Counted from the stretch's first letter, positions 1 through 9,719 are shown. The stretch is DNA of 43,265 nt from Actinomycetospora sp. NBRC 106378 (GCF_030269685.1 NZ_BSTT01000026.1:1-43265); one strand, 5' to 3'. Translations and numbers: made by a program. Notes: generated by a model from the letters alone, not told the origin.

Positions 1-132
1 CTCAGCGAATCCCAGCGCCGCAAGGCGCTCCCGGGGTGGCTGCACGAGTACAACCACCACCGGCCCCACAGCGCCATCGGCAGGCAGGCCCCGATCACCC
101 GCTTGACCAACCTGTCCGGTCAGTACAACTAG
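1..132 (+). CDS. IS481-family transposase, C-terminal end (cut by window edge)
   Basis: Frame 1 is open from the first base and ends at TAG after 43 codons. The residues include LHEYNHHRPHSAIGRQ, the typical tail of the IS481/rve integrase-core transposases (YN-x2-RPH-x-A-[LI]-G followed by P-x-x-R-L). The last Asp-Asp-Glu glutamate lies upstream of the window, so catalytic integrity cannot be judged. The stop codon lies inside the left arm of a hairpin that also carries the stop codon of the convergent dehydrogenase gene. An IS3-type tail is a less likely alternative. Confidence 0.8.
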   Translation, partial: LSESQRRKALPGWLHEYNHHRPHSAIGRQAPITRLTNLSGQYN

Positions 133-164
133 TCCGTGCTCTGACACGGATTAGTGCTCACCTG
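128..164. repeat. Hairpin, partial copy of repeat family A
   Basis: The arms ACTAGTCCGTG and CACGGATTAGT pair with one mismatch around a 6-nt loop. The sequence from 144 to 164 is identical to the right arm of the full 21-bp hairpin at 17409-17454. The left arm here stops matching where transposase sequence begins, as if an insertion had replaced the outer half. The hairpin lies between two convergent genes and holds both stop codons, so it probably works as a bidirectional terminator. Confidence 0.7.
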
Positions 165-1119
165 GCGGAGCCACAATCACCCGCGGCACCGGCCGCCCGG
201 CCGCCCACTCCTCGATGTCCTCCAGGGCGTCGGCGTACATCGCGGTGTAGGTCTCGGCCGTGACGTAGCCGAGGTGCGGGGTGAGCACGGCGTTCGGGAC
301 CGAGCGCCAGGGCGAGTCGACGGGGAGCGGCTCGATGCCGTAGACGTCGAGCCCGGCGCCCCCGATGCGGCCCTCGGTCAGGGCGGAGAGCAGCGCGTCC
401 TCGTCGACGATCGGGCCGCGCGAGGTGTTGACCAGGATCGCGTTCGCCGTCATGAGGTCGAGCTCGGCACGACCGACGAGGCCCCGGCTGCCCTCCGAGA
501 GCTTCATGTGGATCGTGACCACGTCCGACGTCGCGAAGAGCTCCTCCTTGCCGACCGGCTCGACGCCGACCGAGCGCGCGTCGTCGGGGTCGAGGTGCCG
601 GCTCCACCCGACGACGTCCATGCCGAACGCCTGCCCCACCGCGGCGACCGGCTTGCCGATCCCGCCGAGCCCGACGACGCCGAGCTGCCGGCCCTTGAGG
701 TCGCGGCCGAGGGTCTGCTGCCACCCGCCGTCGCGGAGCCGTCGTTCCTCCGCGGGCAGGTGGCGCGCCGTGGCGAGGATGAGGGCCCAGGTCATCTCGA
801 CGGTCGGCGCGTTGTCGGACACCCCGCCGGTCCCGGCGAACACGATGCCACGTTCCGCGACGGCGTCGGTGTCGACGACCGCGTTCGCCGGCCCCGTCGT
901 GACCAGCAGGCGCAGGTTCGGCAGGCGGCGCAGGACGTCGGCCGGGAACGCCGTCCGTTCGCGCATCGCGACGACGACGTCGAAGGGCTCCAGCGCCGCG
1001 ACGACGCCGTCGGGGCCACCGAGGTGGTGGTCGAAGGACACGACCTCGGCGTCGAGGCGGGACCAGTCGGCCATCGAGCGGGCGAGACCCTGGTAGTCGT
1101 CGAGCAGCGCGACCTTCAT
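151..1119 (-). CDS. D-isomer-specific 2-hydroxyacid dehydrogenase family protein
   Basis: Predicted NAD(P)-dependent 2-hydroxyacid dehydrogenase of 322 residues, a normal length for the family. The nucleotide-binding GLGGIG loop is near residue 150. The catalytic set is visible: Arg in NTSRGPIVDEDAL, Glu in DVYGIEPLP, and His in LTPHLGYV. An upstream in-frame ATG exists at 1188, but MKVALLDDYQ is the usual N-terminus of this family, so the ATG at 1119 was chosen. The gene diverges from the membrane protein that starts at 1160, leaving about 40 bp for both promoters. The substrate is unknown; relatives include phosphoglycerate, glyoxylate and hydroxypyruvate reductases. Confidence 0.9.
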   Translation of the reverse strand: MKVALLDDYQGLARSMADWSRLDAEVVSFDHHLGGPDGVVAALEPFDVVVAMRERTAFPADVLRRLPNLRLLVTTGPANAVVDTDAVAERGIVFAGTGGVSDNAPTVEMTWALILATARHLPAEERRLRDGGWQQTLGRDLKGRQLGVVGLGGIGKPVAAVGQAFGMDVVGWSRHLDPDDARSVGVEPVGKEELFATSDVVTIHMKLSEGSRGLVGRAELDLMTANAILVNTSRGPIVDEDALLSALTEGRIGGAGLDVYGIEPLPVDSPWRSVPNAVLTPHLGYVTAETYTAMYADALEDIEEWAAGRPVPRVIVAPPGEH

Positions 1120-1159
1120 GGTCGCGTATGCCCGGGCCGCGCAGGGCACACACCGGGAC

Positions 1160-1828
1160 GTGAGCCTGTACCCGCCGCCGCGCCGCACCCTGCTGGTCTA
1201 CGCCGAGCGTCCCCGCCGGCGGATGCTCCAGGTCCTGTCCGACATCGCGGTCCTCGTCTGGGCCGCGCTGGTCGTCTCCGCGGCGATCGCCCTGCACGAC
1301 CTGGTGCTCACGCTGCAGGCGCCGGGCCGCGGCCTGACCGACGCGGGCGAGCGGGTCCGCGGCGTCTTCAGTGGCGCGGCCGAGGCGGCGGGCGGGGTCC
1401 CGTTCGTGGGCGACCGGCTGGCGGGCGCCTTCTCCCCGGGCACCGACGCGGGGACCTCGCTGGCGGACGCGGGCCGCGCGCAGGTCGAGGCGGTGGCGGC
1501 GATCGCGACCGGGCTCGCGTGGCTCGTCGTCGTGGTGGCGGCCTTCCCCGTCATCACGACGTGGTTCTGGCTGCGGCTGCGCTGGATCCTGCGGGCCCGG
1601 CACGCGGTGGCGGCGCGCTCGCTCGACGTCGACCTGCTCGCGCTGCGGGCCCTGACCCGCGGGTCGCCGGGGCGGATCCGGCGGGCGGCGGGCCCGTCCG
1701 GGGACGCGGCGGGCGCCTGGCGGCGCGGTGAGCTGCCGGTGTTGATCCGGCTGGCCGACGTCGAGCTGAAGCGGATGGGACTGCGGGGGGCGACCTCGGT
1801 GACGTCGGGTCTCCCACGAGACCAGTGA
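1160..1828 (+). CDS. Two-TM membrane protein, unknown function
   Basis: About 222 residues from a GTG start that gives the N-terminus VSLYPPPRRTLLVYAERPRR. An earlier ATG at 1118 would overlap the divergent dehydrogenase start. There are two hydrophobic segments, roughly residues 25-47 (VLVWAALVVSAAIALHDLVL) and 115-140 (GLAWLVVVVAAFPVITTWFW). A Gly/Ala-rich extracytoplasmic loop lies between them and a basic cytoplasmic tail follows. Conserved small actinobacterial membrane proteins have this layout, but no functional domain is recognised. Confidence 0.75.
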   Translation: MSLYPPPRRTLLVYAERPRRRMLQVLSDIAVLVWAALVVSAAIALHDLVLTLQAPGRGLTDAGERVRGVFSGAAEAAGGVPFVGDRLAGAFSPGTDAGTSLADAGRAQVEAVAAIATGLAWLVVVVAAFPVITTWFWLRLRWILRARHAVAARSLDVDLLALRALTRGSPGRIRRAAGPSGDAAGAWRRGELPVLIRLADVELKRMGLRGATSVTSGLPRDQ

Positions 1829-1920
1829 CACGGTGACCCTCACCCGTGCGACACGCCGGGACGCCCTACCCTGCACCCCGACGTCCAGGTCGGACCGGTC
1901 CGTACGGGAAGGTAGGGGGC

Positions 1921-3237
1921 GTGGTGACCGTGAACAGGACGGGGACCGCGCTCACGCGCGGCCTGGACGCGGTGCGCTCACGGGCAACCGGTTTCGTCGC
2001 CCGGCACTACCTCGCCTGGCGTTCCCGCCGCGGGCTCGACCCGATGTCGTTGATCCCCGACTACGCCCTGATGCCGCTGCGCCGCGACGGGCTCGACCCG
2101 GTGCCCGACCTGCGCGAGGCCCGCGAGGACCATCCGGTCCGCGACTTCCCGCTGCCCTTCGGGGTCAAGGCGTGGCTGGTCACCGGGCACGAGGAGGCCC
2201 GCGAGGTCCTCGGCCGCACGCACGGCATGTCGACCGACTTCGGGAACCTCGTCGGCCGGGCCGGCATCGGCAGCGGGCAGAACCCCGGCGGCCTCGGCTT
2301 CACCGACCCGCCCGACCACACCCGCTTGCGTCGGCTCCTCACCCCCGAGTTCACCGGACGGCGGCTCTCCCGGCTCGGCCCGCGGATCGCCGAGATCGTC
2401 GACGGCCGGCTCGACGCGATGGCCGAGCTGGCGGCGCGCGGCGAGGAGGTGGACCTGGTCCGCGACTTCGCGACGCCCATCCCCTCGCTCACCATCTGCG
2501 AGCTCCTCGGCATCCCCTACGACGAGCGCGACGAGTTCCAGGCCCTCTCCACCGCCCGGTTCGACCTGCTCGCCGGGGCCACGGCCGCGTTCGACAAGAT
2601 CTCCGAGTCGCTGGTCTACCTGCGCGGGGTCGTCGAGCGGCAGCGCGTCGAACCCGGCGACGGCCTGCTCGGGATGCTCATCCGCGAGCACGGCGACGAG
2701 CTCGACACCGACGAGCTGGCCGAGCTCGCCGACGGGCTGCTCACCGGCGGCCTGGAGACCTCGGCGTCGATGCTCGCGCTCGGCGCCGTGATCCTGCTCC
2801 GCGACCCGGAGGTCGCGGCGATGGTGCGCGACGAGCCCGAGTCCGTGCCCGGGTTCGTCGAGGAGCTGCTGCGCTACCTGACGGTGGTGCAGATCGCGTT
2901 CCCGCGGTTCGCCACCGAGGACATGACGATCGGCGGTGTCGACATCGCCGAGGGCGACGGCATCCTCGTCTCGCTCTCCGCCGCCGACCGCGACCCGAAG
3001 CTCACGCCGAACCCCGAGGTCTTCGACCCCCGGCGCCCGCCGTCACCGCACCTGGCGTTCGGCCACGGCATCCACCGCTGCATCGGCGCCGAGCTCGCCC
3101 GCATGGAACTGCGCACCGCCTACCCGGCCCTGCTGCGCCGTTTCCCCGAGCTCGCGATGGCCGTCGACGAGCGGACCCTGCCGCTGCGCGGCACGTCGAT
3201 CGTGTACGGGGTGGACGCGTTGCCGGTGACGCTCTAG
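1921..3237 (+). CDS. Cytochrome P450
   Basis: Haem-thiolate monooxygenase of 438 residues. The oxygen-binding I-helix is seen as LLTGGLETSAS, the K-helix ExxR as EELLR, and the haem loop as AFGHGIHRCIG with Cys387 as proximal ligand. It is a soluble class I bacterial P450 that needs external ferredoxin and reductase; neither is encoded nearby. The GTG at 1921 was chosen because GGGAAGG lies 8 nt upstream; GTG 1924 is possible. An SRPBCC protein and an alpha/beta hydrolase follow on the same strand, after a dispersed repeat, which suggests a small catabolic or tailoring unit. The substrate cannot be deduced. Confidence 0.95.
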   Translation: MVTVNRTGTALTRGLDAVRSRATGFVARHYLAWRSRRGLDPMSLIPDYALMPLRRDGLDPVPDLREAREDHPVRDFPLPFGVKAWLVTGHEEAREVLGRTHGMSTDFGNLVGRAGIGSGQNPGGLGFTDPPDHTRLRRLLTPEFTGRRLSRLGPRIAEIVDGRLDAMAELAARGEEVDLVRDFATPIPSLTICELLGIPYDERDEFQALSTARFDLLAGATAAFDKISESLVYLRGVVERQRVEPGDGLLGMLIREHGDELDTDELAELADGLLTGGLETSASMLALGAVILLRDPEVAAMVRDEPESVPGFVEELLRYLTVVQIAFPRFATEDMTIGGVDIAEGDGILVSLSAADRDPKLTPNPEVFDPRRPPSPHLAFGHGIHRCIGAELARMELRTAYPALLRRFPELAMAVDERTLPLRGTSIVYGVDALPVTL

Positions 3238-3243
3238 TCGCTC

Positions 3244-3292
3244 GTGGCAGGAAAGCGTCGTTGCCGGCATCCAGCGGCAGGAACGCCGCATC
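3244..3292 (+). repeat. Dispersed 49-bp repeat, family B
   Basis: Starts GTGGCAGGAAAGCGTCGTTG and ends GGCAGGAACGCCGCATC. The element contains two same-direction GGCAGGAA motifs about 30 bp apart. It differs by two bases from the reverse complement of 37593-37641, and closely matches the copy at 4679-4727. It sits between the P450 stop and the SRPBCC start, the only copy found between co-directional genes. Confidence 0.85.
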
Positions 3293-3311
3293 CTCACTAG
3301 GCTCGCCGCCC

Positions 3312-3752
3312 GTGAGCACCCGCCAGGTCAGCCGCGACATCGTCATCGACGCCCCGCCGTCCGCGGTCTTCGATCTCCTCGCCGACCCCCGCCGGCACGG
3401 CGAGTTCGACGGGTCCGGCACGGTGCGCTCCGCGATCACGGGCCCGGACCGGCTCTCGCTCGGCTCGTCGTTCGGCATGAGCATGAAGCTCGGGGTGCCC
3501 TACACCATGACCAACACGGTCGTGGAGTTCGAGCAGGACCGCCGGATCGCCTGGCGCCACGTCGGCCACCACCGCTGGCGCTACGAGCTCACGCCGGTCG
3601 GCGAGCACGCCACGAAGGTCACCGAGACCTTCGACTGGTCGGAGTCCCGCGCGCCGGTGGTCCTCGAGCTGCTGCGCTACCCGGCGGCCAACACCCGCGC
3701 CATCGAGAAGACGCTGCCCCGCCTCAAGGCCTACCTCGAGGGGCGTTCCTGA
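3312..3752 (+). CDS. SRPBCC (polyketide cyclase/START-like) family protein
   Basis: 146 residues from GTG. The N-terminus SRDIVIDAPPSAVFDLLADP is the standard opening strand and helix of the SRPBCC fold. It is followed by a beta-sheet region with WRHVGHHRWRYELTPVG and a C-terminal helix ending in LPRLKAYLEG. The fold forms a hydrophobic cavity for lipids or aromatic compounds; whether this one is an enzyme or a carrier cannot be seen. It ends 2 bp before the hydrolase start, so the two are almost certainly co-transcribed. The proximity to a P450 fits a shared hydrophobic substrate, but that is inference. Confidence 0.85.
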   Translation: MSTRQVSRDIVIDAPPSAVFDLLADPRRHGEFDGSGTVRSAITGPDRLSLGSSFGMSMKLGVPYTMTNTVVEFEQDRRIAWRHVGHHRWRYELTPVGEHATKVTETFDWSESRAPVVLELLRYPAANTRAIEKTLPRLKAYLEGRS

Positions 3753-3754
3753 CG

Positions 3755-4510
3755 ATGCCCTTCGCGCCGCTCGGGCCCGTGGACCTCTACTACGAGGAGC
3801 ACGGGTCCGGCGGTGTGCCGCTGGTGCTCGTGCCCGGCGGCCACCTGACGATCGACCTCAGCTTCTCGTCGGTGCTGGCTCCGCTCGCGTCCCGACGCCG
3901 GGTCGTGGCGCTCGAGCAGCAGGGCCACGGCCGGACCGCCGACGTCGACCGGGACCCGACGATCGACGCGCTCGCGGGCGACCTGCTCGGACTGCTCGAC
4001 CACCTCGGGCTGGAGCAGGTCGACCTCTGCGGCTTCTCGCTCGGGGCGCTCTCGGCGCTGGAGCTCGCGATCCGGCATCCCGCCCGGGTGCGACGGCTGG
4101 TGTTCGCGTCCGGGTTCGTCCGTGCCGGCGGCTACCACCCCGACATCACCGACCCCGACCGCTGGGCCACCTCCACCCGCATGCCCACCGAGGCGGACTT
4201 CGCGGCCATGCGGCGCGAACACGAGCGGCTCGCCCCGGACGGTGCGGCCGACCTCGACGACGTCATGGCGAAGCTCGGGCCCGTCGTCATGGGCTCCGCA
4301 GGCTGGTCCGACGACGAGCTGCGACAGGTGACCGCGCGGGTGCTCGTGCTCATCGGCGACCACGACTTCGTGACCGTCGAGCACGCCGAACTCACCCGCG
4401 ACCTGCTGCCCGACGCCACGCTCGCCGTCGTGCCGAACGCGACGCACAACGCCCTGATGCACCGCGCCGACATCGTGCTGCCGCTGATCGAGGACCACCT
4501 GGCGGGTTGA
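3755..4510 (+). CDS. Alpha/beta-fold hydrolase
   Basis: 251 residues with the alpha/beta hydrolase signature. The oxyanion-region PGGH is near residue 27, the nucleophile elbow is GFSLG with Ser95, an acid lies in the LIGDHDF segment near residue 203, and the candidate catalytic His231 is in NATHNALMH. Similar proteins include esterases, C-C hydrolases and haloperoxidase-like enzymes; the substrate is unknown. The ATG lies 2 bp after the SRPBCC stop. The gene is followed by the nested inverted-repeat cluster that separates it from convergent thiG. Confidence 0.88.
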   Translation: MPFAPLGPVDLYYEEHGSGGVPLVLVPGGHLTIDLSFSSVLAPLASRRRVVALEQQGHGRTADVDRDPTIDALAGDLLGLLDHLGLEQVDLCGFSLGALSALELAIRHPARVRRLVFASGFVRAGGYHPDITDPDRWATSTRMPTEADFAAMRREHERLAPDGAADLDDVMAKLGPVVMGSAGWSDDELRQVTARVLVLIGDHDFVTVEHAELTRDLLPDATLAVVPNATHNALMHRADIVLPLIEDHLAG

Positions 4511-4520
4511 CCCCCTCCCG

Positions 4521-4727
4521 GTGGCAGGAAAGCGTCGTTGCCGTCATCCGGTGACAGCAACGACGCTTTCCTGCCACGCAGAGCGGGCCCGGTCCACCGA
4601 CGGCGAGACGTCACTGATCAGGCCGACGGGCCCCGCTCAGCCCGATGGGTGACGTCTCGCGGACCAGACCGGCCCGACGATGGGGCTTTCCTGCCACTGG
4701 ATGACAGCAACGACGCTTTCCTGCCAC
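4521..4727. repeat. Nested inverted-repeat cluster (two family B copies)
   Basis: The left part (4521-4577) is a perfect palindrome with 21-bp arms beginning GTGGCAGGAAAGCGTCGTTG and a 15-nt loop. The right part (4679-4727) is a full 49-bp family B copy in reverse orientation. Between them is another hairpin, GCGAGACGTCAC at 4605 pairing with GTGACGTCTCGC at 4649, itself flanked by complementary G/C blocks. The cluster fills the gap between the convergent hydrolase and thiG genes and probably terminates transcription from both sides. Confidence 0.85.
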
Positions 4728-4738
4728 GGAGGAGACGG

Positions 4739-5692
<954 letters not shown>

Positions 5693-5696
<4 letters not shown>

Positions 5697-6799
5697 GTCG
5701 TCACCTCCACGAGGGTCCGGACGTCGTCCGGGACCGGACGATCGGCCAGGACCGCCGCCATCACGTCCGCCGTCAGGGCGGTCAGCAGGATGCCGTTGCG
5801 CCCGTGCCCGAAGCACGCGACGAGTCCCGCCGGGCCGCCGGGCACCGGCCCGAACACCGGCAGGTTGTCCGCCGTCCCCGGGCGGAACGACGCGGCCGAC
5901 TCCTCCAGCGCGTAGTCCCCGATCCCGGGCAGGACGCGTTCGGCGTCGGCCAGCAGGTCCCGGACGCCCGCGACGGTCACGTCCGGGTCGAACCCCACCT
6001 CGTACTGGGTCGCGCCCAGCACCAGACGGTCGTCGTCGCGCGGGACCGCGTAGACGGCCCGGCCGGACACCTGCGCCCGCACCGTGTGCCGCGGCGGCGG
6101 CAGGGACCCGGCGCGCGCCCGCAGCCGCAAAATCTCGCCCTTCACCGGGCGCACCAGGTCGGCCAGCGCGGGGTGCAGCGTCGCCGACCACGCGCCGGCC
6201 GCGACCACCACCCGGTCGGCCGCGAGCGGGCCCGACGCCAGCTCCACCCCGCCGTCGACCACGGCGTGCACGGTCTCCGCGCGCTCGACGACGCCCGCGC
6301 TCCGCGCCGCCTCGCGCAGGGCCGCGAGCAGGAGTCGGTTGTCGACGGCGAGGTCGTCCGGCACCGCGATCCCCGCCCGCACCGCCGGCCCCAACGCGGG
6401 TTCCCGACGACGGGTCTCGCGTCCGGTCAGGCGCTCGGCGGCGCGGCCCCAGTCGCGCAGGTGGGCGACGATGCGATCGAGGTCCTCCCGGTCGGCGGCG
6501 TCGACGACCACCGCGAGCGTGCCCTCGGTGCGCAACCCGACCCGTCGTCGGGACGCCCGTTCGACCTCCGCGGCGAAGGCGGGCCAGCGAGCGAGGGAGG
6601 CGGCGCCGAGCTCGAGCACCGCGCGCTCGCCGGGCCACGCCTCGGTGATCGGGGCGAGCATCCCGCCGGCGACCCACGAGGCCCCGGACCCGGACGCCGG
6701 GTCGACGAGCACGACCTCGGCGGCCGCGTGGTCGCGCGCCGCGACCCAGGCCGCCGTGGTGCCGACGACCCCGGCCCCGACGACGACGATGCGCTCCAC
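5693..6799 (-). CDS. thiO: Glycine oxidase ThiO
   Basis: FAD-dependent amine oxidase of the DAO family, about 368 residues, producing dehydroglycine for ThiG. The N-terminal ERIVVVGAGVVGTTAAW is the Rossmann GxGxxG FAD site. The substrate-domain motif VRPVKGEILRLR and the C-terminal FRPGTADNLPVFG and GHGRNGILL motifs match glycine oxidases. A TTG at 6805 would lengthen the protein by two residues, but the GTG at 6799 sits 8 nt from GGAGG and is preferred. That ribosome site adjoins the 3' end of the TPP riboswitch, which suggests translational control by thiamine pyrophosphate. Confidence 0.93.
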
Positions 6800-6809
6800 C
6801 GACAACCCC

Positions 6810-6896
6810 TCCCTGCGCCGGCATGACCCGGATCAGGTTCGACGGTCGGGACCCTCGTGCGGTCCCCTCTCAGCCCGTGTCCGGGCTCCCGTGGTT
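6810..6896 (-). ncRNA. TPP riboswitch (THI element)
   Basis: Read on the minus strand, the leader contains CACGGGAGCCCGG, then the conserved CTGAGAGGGG, and after a variable stem GAACCTGATCCGGGTCATG and CCGGCGCAGGGA. These are the consensus pyrimidine-sensor and pyrophosphate-sensor elements of the thiamine pyrophosphate riboswitch. The closing segment runs directly into the GGGAGGGG ribosome site of thiO, so ligand binding would most simply hide that site. No intrinsic terminator is seen between it and thiO. Confidence 0.95.
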
Positions 6897-6934
6897 CTTT
6901 GCGTCTTCACCCTACGCGCTAGCGTCGGGCCCCG

Positions 6935-7573
6935 ATGGACACGCGCGCACGGCTGGCGGACGCCCGGCTCTACCTCTGCACCGACTCCAGGGCCGACCGC
7001 GGCGACCTCGCCGAGTTCGCCGACGCGGCGCTGCGCGGCGGGGTCGACGTCATCCAGTTGCGGGAGAAGGGCCTGGAGGCCCGCGACGAACTCGCGGCCC
7101 TCGAGGTCCTCGCGGACGCCGCCCACCGCCACGGCGCGCTGTTCGCGGTGAACGACCGCGCGGACGTGGCCCTGGCCGCCGGCGCCGACGTGCTGCACCT
7201 CGGCCAGGACGACCTGCCGGTCGACGTGGCGCGCCGGATCGTCGGCGACGAGGTGGTGATCGGGCGCTCCACGCACGACGTCGACCAGGCCCGCGCGGGC
7301 GCGGCGGAGCCCGGCGTCGACTACTTCTGCACCGGGCCGTGCTGGCCGACCCCGACGAAGCCCGGTCGCCCCGCCCCCGGCCTGGACCTGGTGCGCGAGA
7401 CCGCCGCGTCGGGCACCGGGCGCCCGTGGTTCGCGATCGGCGGCATCGACCACGACCGGCTGCCCGAGGTCCGGGCCGCCGGCGCGACGCGCGTCGTGGT
7501 GGTCCGCGCGATCACCGGGGCGGACGACCCGGAGGCCGCGGCCCGCGCGCTGGCGGAGGCCCTGCGCTCGTAG
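6935..7573 (+). CDS. thiE: Thiamine-phosphate synthase ThiE
   Basis: 212-residue TIM-barrel enzyme that joins HMP pyrophosphate and thiazole phosphate to form thiamine phosphate. Recognisable blocks are [41 protein letters not shown] and GRSTHD, plus a phosphate-binding [12 protein letters not shown] and WFAIGGID. It diverges from the riboswitch-controlled thiO operon, and no second riboswitch is seen on its strand in the short gap. Leader length is therefore small, perhaps leaderless or nearly so. Confidence 0.96.
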   Translation: MDTRARLADARLYLCTDSRADRGDLAEFADAALRGGVDVIQLREKGLEARDELAALEVLADAAHRHGALFAVNDRADVALAAGADVLHLGQDDLPVDVARRIVGDEVVIGRSTHDVDQARAGAAEPGVDYFCTGPCWPTPTKPGRPAPGLDLVRETAASGTGRPWFAIGGIDHDRLPEVRAAGATRVVVVRAITGADDPEAAARALAEALRS

Positions 7574-7606
7574 CCGGGCTCACGGCCGATCGGGCAGCAT
7601 GCGCAC

Positions 7607-8380
7607 GTGACCGTCCACCTCGCCACGACCGTCGAGGGCTCCGGCCCGCCGCTCGTGCTGCTCCACGGCATCACCGAGGACGCCTCCTTCTGGGCGCCGG
7701 TGGTCCCGCTCCTCACGCCCTGGGCCACCGTGGTCTCCGTCGACCTCCGCGGGCACGGCGCCTCGCCGGACGCAGCGGACTACGACCTCGACGCGATGGC
7801 CGACGACGTCGCCGCCGCGCTCGACCTCGAGGAGCCGCCGCTGCTGGTCGGGCACTCCCTCGGCGGGCTGCTCGCCGTCGTGTTCGCCGCCCGCCACCCC
7901 GCCCGCGGCGTCGTCGACGTCGACCAGCCGCTCGCGCTCGCCGGCCTGCAGGCGGGGGTGCAGCAGGCCGCCCCGATGCTGCGGGGGTCGACCGAGCAGT
8001 TCGAGGCGTTCATGGCGGGCCTGTTCGAGTCCATGCGGGGCAGCACCCCCGACGACGAGGCCGCCGCCCTCGCGACCCGTCGTCGCCCCCGGCAGGAGGT
8101 GGTCACGGGCATCTGGTCACCGCTGCTCGACGGCACCCCCGAGGACCTGTCGGCGTACGTGGAGCGCACCGCGGCGGCCGTCCGGGTGCCGGTCCTCTCC
8201 CTGCACGGGCTCGACCCGGGCCCCGACTACGCGGACTGGCTGACCGCCCGCATCCCGACGGCCACCGTGGAGCACTGGACCGACGACGCCGGCGCCGACC
8301 TCGGCCACCACCCGCACCTGCGCGCGCCCGAGCGGTTCGCGGCCCGGGTCCGGGAGTTCGCGGCGACCCTCCCGGCATGA
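7607..8380 (+). CDS. Alpha/beta-fold hydrolase
   Basis: 257 residues from GTG. The oxyanion motif is LVLLHGITEDASFW, the nucleophile elbow GHSLGG has Ser84, and VSVDLRGHGAS precedes it. The probable catalytic His is in DLGHHPHLRAPERF near the C-terminus. The substrate is unknown. It follows thiE by 34 bp and may be read from the same transcript, but nothing links it to thiamine. It ends at the family C hairpin. Confidence 0.87.
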   Translation: MTVHLATTVEGSGPPLVLLHGITEDASFWAPVVPLLTPWATVVSVDLRGHGASPDAADYDLDAMADDVAAALDLEEPPLLVGHSLGGLLAVVFAARHPARGVVDVDQPLALAGLQAGVQQAAPMLRGSTEQFEAFMAGLFESMRGSTPDDEAAALATRRRPRQEVVTGIWSPLLDGTPEDLSAYVERTAAAVRVPVLSLHGLDPGPDYADWLTARIPTATVEHWTDDAGADLGHHPHLRAPERFAARVREFAATLPA

Positions 8381-8381
8381 A

Positions 8382-8426
8382 CGAACGGCACTCTCGCAGC
8401 ATCGATGTGCGCGAGAGTGCCGTTCG
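8382..8426. terminator. Bidirectional hairpin, repeat family C
   Basis: Perfect 16-bp arms CGAACGGCACTCTCGC and GCGAGAGTGCCGTTCG enclose a 13-nt loop. It separates the convergent hydrolase and membrane-protein genes. A second copy lies at 15145-15189 with the loop inverted. There is no long U-tract, as is common for actinobacterial terminators. Confidence 0.8.
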
Positions 8427-8453
8427 CTCGGGACGGCGGTGCGGCCGGACGGC

Positions 8454-9620
8454 CTAGTTGCCCGTCGAGCCGCCCTGCTCGTTGAAGCGCGGGACCAGGC
8501 TCGACAGCGGGTTCTGCGGGGCCTGGGAGGTGCTGGTCGACGGCGCGCGGGTGGTCGTGGTCGACCGCTCCGCGCCCTCCTGGTTGCCCGACCCCTGGTC
8601 CGACGACGTCGTCGTCGTGGCGTCGGAGCTACCCGGGTCCTGCGTGTCGGAGGACTCCGTCGTCGCGGGTGCCTGGGTGTTCTGCCCGAAGATCGAGCCG
8701 ACCGACGTCCCGGAGGTGCCGCCGGAGAGCGGGTGCCCCGTGGCCGACTCGACCGCGAAGCTCGCGAGCAGACCGATGGCGAAGACACTGGCCGCGACCC
8801 CGCCGAGGGTCACCCAGGTCTTCCACCCGAAGCGGCGGTACCAGGGCGTGCTCTCCTCGACCGCGGACGCGAGCGCCGTCGGGTCGTCCCCGCCGGGCCC
8901 GTGCGCGAGATGGGCGGTCGGCTGGCCACCGGAGGGCGGGAAGGACCCGCCCATCGGCATCTGCCGGGTCGGACCCGCGAGCGGACGACCGTCGGGGCCC
9001 AGCGGCGGGACGACCTGGGTCGGGTTCCCGCCACCCGGGGTGCGGCTGTTCGGGATGCGCCGGGTCGGGTCCACGGGCTCCCCGGTCGGGCGGCCGGCGG
9101 CGTCGAGCCGGGTGACGACGGTGCGACCGCCGCCCCGGAGCTGCTGCGTCGCGACCGGCACCACCACACCGTTGGCCAGCCGGCGGGTCGGGACGCCGGG
9201 CGGGACCGGGGCGCCGGGCGGGATCGGGGCGCCGAAGGGCGGCGACATCATCGGGCCGGGCTGCCCCGGGACGCCGGGACGGGGTGGCATCCCGGGTCGG
9301 GCCGGGTTCGGGGGCCCGGCCTGCGGTGCGGCACCCCGGGCGACCTTGGTGCCGGTCATCGCGTTGACCACGAGCCGGGACTTCACCGCGTCCCGGGTGC
9401 GCTCCAGGGACCTCTGGTAGAGCGCCGACCCGACGGTCGAGATCACCGACGCGGCCGCCGCCCCTCCGATCGTGCCGATCACGCCGAGGAACGAGCCCAG
9501 GATCGCCGCGGTGGCGGCGGCGAGGGCTCCGGCGATGATCTGCGGGAGGGTGAGTCCGGTCGCGGAGGCCTTCGTGGTGGTCTCGGGCTCGGCGGGGCTG
9601 CTGGTCGTCGCGTCGGGCAT
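8454..9620 (-). CDS. Proline-rich membrane protein, unknown function
   Basis: 388 residues. A Thr/Ser-rich N-terminus is followed by a Gly/Ala-rich hydrophobic stretch (about residues 26-58, LPQIIAGALAAATAAILGSF onward). Next come a long Pro/Gly-rich linker with repeated PPG and RPG motifs, a second TM segment near residue 278 (TLGGVAASVFAIGLLASFAV), and a Ser/Thr-rich tail. Actinobacterial envelope proteins often have such organisation. No enzymatic domain is visible. Its start faces the GDSL hydrolase across a 200-bp intergenic region that contains a strong palindrome. Confidence 0.8.
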   Translation of the reverse strand: MPDATTSSPAEPETTTKASATGLTLPQIIAGALAAATAAILGSFLGVIGTIGGAAAASVISTVGSALYQRSLERTRDAVKSRLVVNAMTGTKVARGAAPQAGPPNPARPGMPPRPGVPGQPGPMMSPPFGAPIPPGAPVPPGVPTRRLANGVVVPVATQQLRGGGRTVVTRLDAAGRPTGEPVDPTRRIPNSRTPGGGNPTQVVPPLGPDGRPLAGPTRQMPMGGSFPPSGGQPTAHLAHGPGGDDPTALASAVEESTPWYRRFGWKTWVTLGGVAASVFAIGLLASFAVESATGHPLSGGTSGTSVGSIFGQNTQAPATTESSDTQDPGSSDATTTTSSDQGSGNQEGAERSTTTTRAPSTSTSQAPQNPLSSLVPRFNEQGGSTGN

Positions 9621-9719
9621 GGCTCCCAGGGCTCGCGGTACGTCGGGGTGCAGGGCTGGGTGGTCCCTTCCAGGTTCACCCACGTCGCAGGACGCTCCCC
9701 ACGATGCCAGCGTGGCCAT

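Noticed and set aside
1921..4510. Natural-product gene cluster around the P450
   Set aside because: Only three genes, with no synthase, transporter or regulator; thiamine genes follow at once.
4521..4727. CRISPR array from repeated GGCAGGAAAGCGTCG units
   Set aside because: Units are palindromic, irregularly spaced and in both orientations; there are no uniform spacers and no cas genes.
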